Positions 60,219 through 64,000 of a DNA stretch of 64,000 bases are shown in pieces (position 1 is the first letter of the stretch; each line of letters opens with the position of its first letter). The notes under the pieces are model-generated. The model did no database searches and was not told the DNA's origin. It saw only the letters and a program-made list of their open reading frames with translations. The DNA is from JAPLMW01 sp964619675. GTDB taxonomy: Bacteria; Planctomycetota; Phycisphaerae; Sedimentisphaerales; UBA12454. A program made the translations under genes and the position numbers. The stretch is taken from assembly GCA_964619675.1 (NCBI GenBank), contig CAZUEO010000005.1, positions 1 through 64,000 of the forward strand, given 5' to 3'.

Positions 60219-61124
60219 TTAGAATTTCGTCATTTTGCGAAGCTGCTCAAGGCGGGCGTCTATAACATTTCTGCCGGCAGCGGTAAGGGCTGAAAGCGAA
60301 AAGCCCTCGATAACCAATGAAGCGGCTGCCGTTCCATAGGCAGTAGCAGTTCTGATGTGTTCGGTATCGGTCTTGTCGGCGTTTGCCAGGTAACCTAAAG
60401 CCGCACCAGCGAAGACATCTCCTGCTCCCGTCGGGTCCTTAATGTCTTTGGTCGGATAGGCCGGCAGAACAAACCAGTTGCCGCTGCTTTCCAGTGAAAT
60501 CGCGCCGTGTGAGCCTTTCTTGATAATTACCGTCTTGGGGCCCATTTCCAGCAGCTCTTGTGCGGCAATGGCCAGATTGTCAACTTTAGTCAGCATCTTT
60601 GCCTCGCCCTCGTTAAGTATCAGCGCATCTATCCGGTGCAGCAGTTTTTTTAATTCGTCGGCCTGATTCTCAATCCAGCAGTTCATCGTATCAGCAACGA
60701 CGAATTTAGGTTTTTTAAGCTGTTCGAGAAGCTGGAGTTGCAGTGAAGGATGGGTATTTGCGAGAAATACAAATTCGCTGTCTCTGAAATGCTCCGGCAC
60801 AATCGGCGGCCGTTCGGCGAGCACGTTCAGCTGGATCGCATCGGTCAGCGCATGACTCATATCGCCCTGATAAGAGCCTTTCCATCTGAAGGTTTTGCTG
60901 CCCGCTCTTACCTCAAGGCCTGAAAGGTCAATGTCCCTGCCGGCAAAAGTCTTTGCCAAATCAAAGGGACAGTCATCGCCTACAACGCCGACAAACCGCA
61001 CCGGTGAAAAGAAACTCGCCGCCATACTGAAATAAACAGCCGACCCGCCCAGACAGCTTTCGCTCTTGCCGAATGGCGTTGTTACCGTGTCAATCCCTAT
61101 AGAACCCGTTACAAGCAAACTCAT
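60219..61124 (-). CDS. PfkB-family carbohydrate/nucleoside kinase
   Basis: 301 aa ribokinase-fold kinase. Seen: SIGIDTVTTPFGKSESCLGGSAVYFSMAA with the substrate-binding G-G-S-A, FVGVVGDD, ILNEGEAKMLT, TVIIKKGSHGAI and the signature D-P-T-G-A-G-D-V-F-A-G-A with the catalytic Asp at about 239. No feature singles out ribose, fructose or adenosine as substrate. It ends 13 bp before thpR. Confidence 0.9.
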   Translation of the reverse strand: MSLLVTGSIGIDTVTTPFGKSESCLGGSAVYFSMAASFFSPVRFVGVVGDDCPFDLAKTFAGRDIDLSGLEVRAGSKTFRWKGSYQGDMSHALTDAIQLNVLAERPPIVPEHFRDSEFVFLANTHPSLQLQLLEQLKKPKFVVADTMNCWIENQADELKKLLHRIDALILNEGEAKMLTKVDNLAIAAQELLEMGPKTVIIKKGSHGAISLESSGNWFVLPAYPTKDIKDPTGAGDVFAGAALGYLANADKTDTEHIRTATAYGTAAASLVIEGFSLSALTAAGRNVIDARLEQLRKMTKF

Positions 61125-61187
61125 AAATCACCCTTTTATATCAAAAATAAAAACTAAAAAATAAAAACTACATATAAAAATTAAAAA

Positions 61188-61559
61188 TTATTTCTTGCCC
61201 TTTAGTGTTAGAAGGCTTGAGCCGAAGATATTGGAAATTTCACCCAGCTCTTTTAAAAACCACTCTGACTTGTCCGGTTTTATGCGTTTACTGTCTCTCA
61301 GGAGCGCCAGCCAAACCTTGCTTTCATTGGCAGATTTCAGAGAAATGTGAAAATAATTGGTAAAGTCTTTTTTACTGCTCGCGGTTTGTCCTTCAATGTA
61401 ATTTGCCAAAATACTCGTTCCACTTTTTAATAACTGGTCACCAAGACGTTTTGATACGTTATCATCGGGGAGTTGGTCGAGCAGTTCAATAAGGCGCAGC
61501 GCAAAATTGTAAAGGCGTTTTTTAAAGTCATTTTCAAATTTTTCTTTGTCGTTTTTCAT
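61188..61559 (-). CDS. Four-helix-bundle (S23-type) protein
   Basis: 123 aa, the compact form of the same family as 47108-47611: F-A-L-R-L-I-E-L-L-D-Q-L-P, R-L-G-D-Q-L-L-K-S-G-T-S-I-L-A-N-Y-I-E-G, YFHISLKSANESKVWLALL and LKELGEISNIFGSSLLTLK. It begins two bases after the gltX stop, so it is likely a late addition riding on that transcript. Function is unknown in this family; homologues are encoded in 23S rRNA intervening sequences and scattered in chromosomes. Confidence 0.82.
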   Translation of the reverse strand: MKNDKEKFENDFKKRLYNFALRLIELLDQLPDDNVSKRLGDQLLKSGTSILANYIEGQTASSKKDFTNYFHISLKSANESKVWLALLRDSKRIKPDKSEWFLKELGEISNIFGSSLLTLKGKK

Positions 61560-61561
61560 TT

Positions 61562-63202
61562 TTATATTTTATTTTTTATATTCCCAAAGTTATCTATTGC
61601 CCTGTCGATTCTTTTGATAGTTTCCTCGATGCCGAGCATATCTACCGACTCAAATATCGGCAGCGAGACGGTTGTTCCGCAGATTGCCAGCCGCAGCGGC
61701 TGGGCAACTTTGCCGAGGCCTGCCTCTTTTTCCTCGGCTAAGGCCCGCAGCATTTTTGCTATCGCCTGCTCGGTAATCACCTCAATTTCTGTCAGGCGTC
61801 TCTTCAGCTCTGCAAGCATTAAAAGCCCTTCGCCGTTGTTTTTTAGCAGGACCTTTTCGACATCCTTTTCGTTATATTCTATTTTATCACAGTCGATAAA
61901 TAAAAAAGCGCTTTTTTGCTCAATCTCGGCGAGCGTTCTTGCGCCGATACCTGCTGTCAGTATCCGCAAAAGCAGTTTGTCATCGGCGTTTGCCGCAGGA
62001 GAATTTGTGCCTTTGAGAAAATTCCTGTATCTTTTCAAAAGTTTTTCTTTATCCAGCAGCTTTATATGTCCTGTGTTGAACGCCAGCAGTTTTTTTCTGT
62101 CGAACAAGCTGTTTGTCTTATTGAATCGCGAGGGGTCAAAGGTATCAATAAGCTCCTGCATCGTTAAAATCTCTTTATTACCCGGGGGACTGTAACCTAA
62201 AAGGGCTATAAAATTGACGAGCGCCTCGGGCAGATAGCCGCTTTTGAAAAAATCGACAATGTTTACTTCGGGCAGCTCGACATTCAGAAATTCGGCCATC
62301 GCGTCAATGGCGGGCTGGTCGGGCAGCCAATCGCCGGTGAGAAATTCCTCCAATTGCTGAATTGAAATCCCGCCGGCGGAGGCAAGCTCCTGCCCAGCCG
62401 GATTTTCTGTTCTTTTTATCGCGTCTTTCAGGACTTTTGCCCTGTCTCGCTTTGACATTTTTCCGCCGGCATTGCTGACGGTAACGGACATATGAGCGTA
62501 AAGGGGCGTTTTAAAGCCGAGCGCATTTTGCAGCGCGATATGGCTCGGCGTGTTCATCAGATGTTCCTGTCCTCGCAGAACGTGCGTAACACCCATAAGC
62601 TCATCGTCAACGACGCAGGCAAAATGATATGTCGGCAGGCCGTCGCTTTTTAGAATTATAAAATCGCTGATTTGGCTGCCGTCAAATTTCACCTGCCTGC
62701 GGATAACATCATCCACGATGATTTGGTCGCTGCCCATACAAAAGCGCACCGTGACGGGCTTGCCCTGCGAACGAGCCTGCTCTGTCTGGCTGCTGTCTGG
62801 AAACCTGGCAGGGCGGGGATAAAGGAAATTCTTTTTTTCTGCAGCGGCTTTCTGCCGCATTTGTTCAAGCTCCTGGGTTGTATCAAAGCAATAATAAGCC
62901 TTGCCCTGCTCGACGAGCTGCTTCGCATATTTTTCGTATATGGCTTTTCGCTGCGACTGAAAGTACGGCTCGGCAGGCCCGCCAACCTCGGGGCCTTCGT
63001 CCCAATCAAGGCCCAGCCAGCGCAAATCGTTCATCACCTGCTTTGCGGCAGTGGGCGTGTTTCTGCTCTGGTCAGTGTCCTCAATGCGCAAGATGAATTT
63101 GCCGCCTGATTTACGAGCCCAAAGCAGACTAAACAGCGCGGTCCTCGCCCCGCCAATGTGAAGATAGCCTGTCGGCGAAGGTGCAAATCTCGTTACTGCC
63201 AT
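61562..63202 (-). CDS. gltX: Glutamate-tRNA ligase
   Basis: Class I synthetase. 546 aa: VTRFAPSPTGYLHIGGARTALF with the HIGH equivalent, FILRIEDTDQSRN, YHFACVVDDELMGVTHVLRGQEHLMNTP, and K-M-S-K-R-D for the KMSKS loop, then the anticodon-binding part. The family average is about 470-500; the C-terminal domain is somewhat long. AAAGG precedes the ATG. A discriminating-type GluRS cannot be separated from a non-discriminating one by eye. Confidence 0.95.
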   Translation of the reverse strand: MAVTRFAPSPTGYLHIGGARTALFSLLWARKSGGKFILRIEDTDQSRNTPTAAKQVMNDLRWLGLDWDEGPEVGGPAEPYFQSQRKAIYEKYAKQLVEQGKAYYCFDTTQELEQMRQKAAAEKKNFLYPRPARFPDSSQTEQARSQGKPVTVRFCMGSDQIIVDDVIRRQVKFDGSQISDFIILKSDGLPTYHFACVVDDELMGVTHVLRGQEHLMNTPSHIALQNALGFKTPLYAHMSVTVSNAGGKMSKRDRAKVLKDAIKRTENPAGQELASAGGISIQQLEEFLTGDWLPDQPAIDAMAEFLNVELPEVNIVDFFKSGYLPEALVNFIALLGYSPPGNKEILTMQELIDTFDPSRFNKTNSLFDRKKLLAFNTGHIKLLDKEKLLKRYRNFLKGTNSPAANADDKLLLRILTAGIGARTLAEIEQKSAFLFIDCDKIEYNEKDVEKVLLKNNGEGLLMLAELKRRLTEIEVITEQAIAKMLRALAEEKEAGLGKVAQPLRLAICGTTVSLPIFESVDMLGIEETIKRIDRAIDNFGNIKNKI

Positions 63203-63235
63203 TACTTGCCTTTCTTTAAAGACTTAGAGATGTCA

Positions 63236-63264
63236 AATTTAAACCCATAAGCGGCTAAAGTCAA
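63236..63264 (-). promoter_or_regulatory. Predicted gltX promoter
   Basis: Reverse strand TTGACT (63259-63264), 17 bp, TAAATT (63236-63241), giving a short leader of about 30 nt that contains the ribosome site. Confidence 0.5.
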
Positions 63265-63277
63265 GAGTGTGTTGATT

Positions 63278-64000
63278 CTATGCGGTGGTCTTGCGGTTTT
63301 TTGAGCAGAATTGGCTCATGAGTTTCATGCCAGCCGTTGTTTTTTCCTCCGAGCCGTCCATATTCGCAAAGGCCTCGACCAGTTCCACAAGCTTGGGGTC
63401 TGCGGGCTTTAAGCCGAACTGGTGAGCGAGATTTAGGATTGCTGCGTCAAGGCCGTAACGCATAGCAACCTCAGTATAGGCACGGGCGACGCCGATTTTC
63501 CTGCCGGGCAGGTCTCGCACACAATTAGTTATGCCGAGTGAGAAATGACATTTCCGCAGCTGCGGGTCGGTCTTTATCTTCCTGATAGCATTGAACGTTC
63601 GATATGTGTAACTCGCCACGCCGGGCTGCATCGGCATATCAATCGCAAGAGGAAATACCGTGGAATCAAAGAAGATTTCCTGAGGCTTAAAGCCGTACTT
63701 GCCGACGGCTGCATCGTAAATTGTCTTTGCCAGGTTATAAAGGTCATCGACTCCGCCGGTAGCGTCTGCATCTACAGCCTTTGTTTCGCTGATGAGCAGG
63801 CCGATAAATTTATAATCGAAGTGTTTTTTAAGCGGCATTATGTTATCAATCGTGTGAACTTTTACGGAGTTTACGAGTGGCGGCGTCACTTTTTCATTGG
63901 TGTCGTACCATTCTTTCAGGCCTGCAATCAGCACGTTATCATCGCCGCTGTCGATGCAGACCGGCACAGCTCTGCCGTATTTGCGGACTAATTTTACGTA
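63278..64000 (-). CDS. Methyltetrahydrofolate:corrinoid methyltransferase-like protein, 5' end outside window
   Basis: Reading continues to the window edge (first visible codons Y-V-K-L-V-R-K-Y-G-R-A), so the GTG at 63967 is not the start. 240 visible residues form a dihydropteroate-synthase-type TIM barrel: V-P-V-C-I-D-S-G-D-D, K-F-I-G-L-L-I-S-E-T-K-A, F-F-D-S-T-V-F-P-L-A-I-D, G-I-T-N-C-V-R-D-L-P-G-R-K, F-G-L-K-P-A-D. This is the pterin-binding group that includes AcsE and MtgA, which move a methyl group between methyl-THF and a corrinoid. The exact acceptor is not readable, but the family fits an anaerobe with C1 metabolism. Confidence 0.8.
   Translation of the reverse strand, partial: YVKLVRKYGRAVPVCIDSGDDNVLIAGLKEWYDTNEKVTPPLVNSVKVHTIDNIMPLKKHFDYKFIGLLISETKAVDADATGGVDDLYNLAKTIYDAAVGKYGFKPQEIFFDSTVFPLAIDMPMQPGVASYTYRTFNAIRKIKTDPQLRKCHFSLGITNCVRDLPGRKIGVARAYTEVAMRYGLDAAILNLAHQFGLKPADPKLVELVEAFANMDGSEEKTTAGMKLMSQFCSKNRKTTA

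Overview
The window reads as one contig of an anaerobic Gram-negative-type bacterium. It is most likely a Planctomycetota, class Phycisphaerae (Sedimentisphaerales-like), at moderate confidence. The reasons are lipid A synthesis (lpxB) and Mla lipid-transport genes, a full Rnf complex in the order C-D-G-E-A-B, pyruvate phosphate dikinase, a secreted dockerin-type EF-hand protein and a secreted RCC1-propeller protein, an isolated AmrS radical-SAM enzyme, and intergenic DNA crowded with short dispersed repeat 'phrases'. No rRNA operon, CRISPR array or transposase is visible.

Layout. 1-4.5 kb (minus): a Yip1-like membrane protein cut by the window edge, a small lipoprotein plus M50 site-2 protease, then a three-gene ABC-three-component (ABC-3C) conflict cassette (SMEK/effector protein, middle component, DUF2326 ATPase). 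4.5-12.8 kb (plus): a repeat-rich spacer, lpxB, a WYL regulator, an AT-rich spacer with one DnaA-box-like site, then dnaN, a DUF721/DciA-like gene, gyrB and a TPR lipoprotein. 12.8-13.8 kb (minus): a sigma-54 activator without a sensor domain. 14.2-19.6 kb (plus): a small RseC-like membrane protein and rnfCDGEAB. 19.7-26.1 kb: an isochorismatase-fold protein lacking its catalytic Cys (minus), trmB, rimO, pgsA, ppdK and tRNA-His.

26.1-42.1 kb (minus): dnaE, a giant two-headed acyl-CoA dehydratase activase, folP/pdxB, a nitronate monooxygenase-family protein, amrS, a GlcD-type FAD/Fe-S oxidoreductase and an HNH endonuclease. 42.4-53.7 kb (minus): alaS and mlaE are separated from mlaF by a 6.8-kb accessory block holding a type III restriction-modification system (mod, an S23-like four-helix-bundle gene, res) and a BRO-N/DinD-like gene. 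53.7-58.4 kb (minus): a tandemly duplicated pair (small membrane protein plus secreted zinc-phospholipase-C-like protein), one copy fused to a seven-repeat RCC1 propeller and the other truncated, then a dockerin-type protein. 58.6-64 kb (minus): recA, thpR, a PfkB kinase, another four-helix-bundle gene, gltX and the 3' part of a methyltetrahydrofolate methyltransferase-like gene.

The most unusual overall feature is the repeat load. GC-rich palindromes and AT-rich phrases occur between genes and are also spliced in frame into conserved proteins (LpxB, the activase, MlaF, the FAD oxidoreductase, the four-helix protein and Mod). The most system-like accessory loci are the ABC-3C cassette, the restriction island splitting mlaE from mlaF, and the duplicated phospholipase-like/RCC1 locus.
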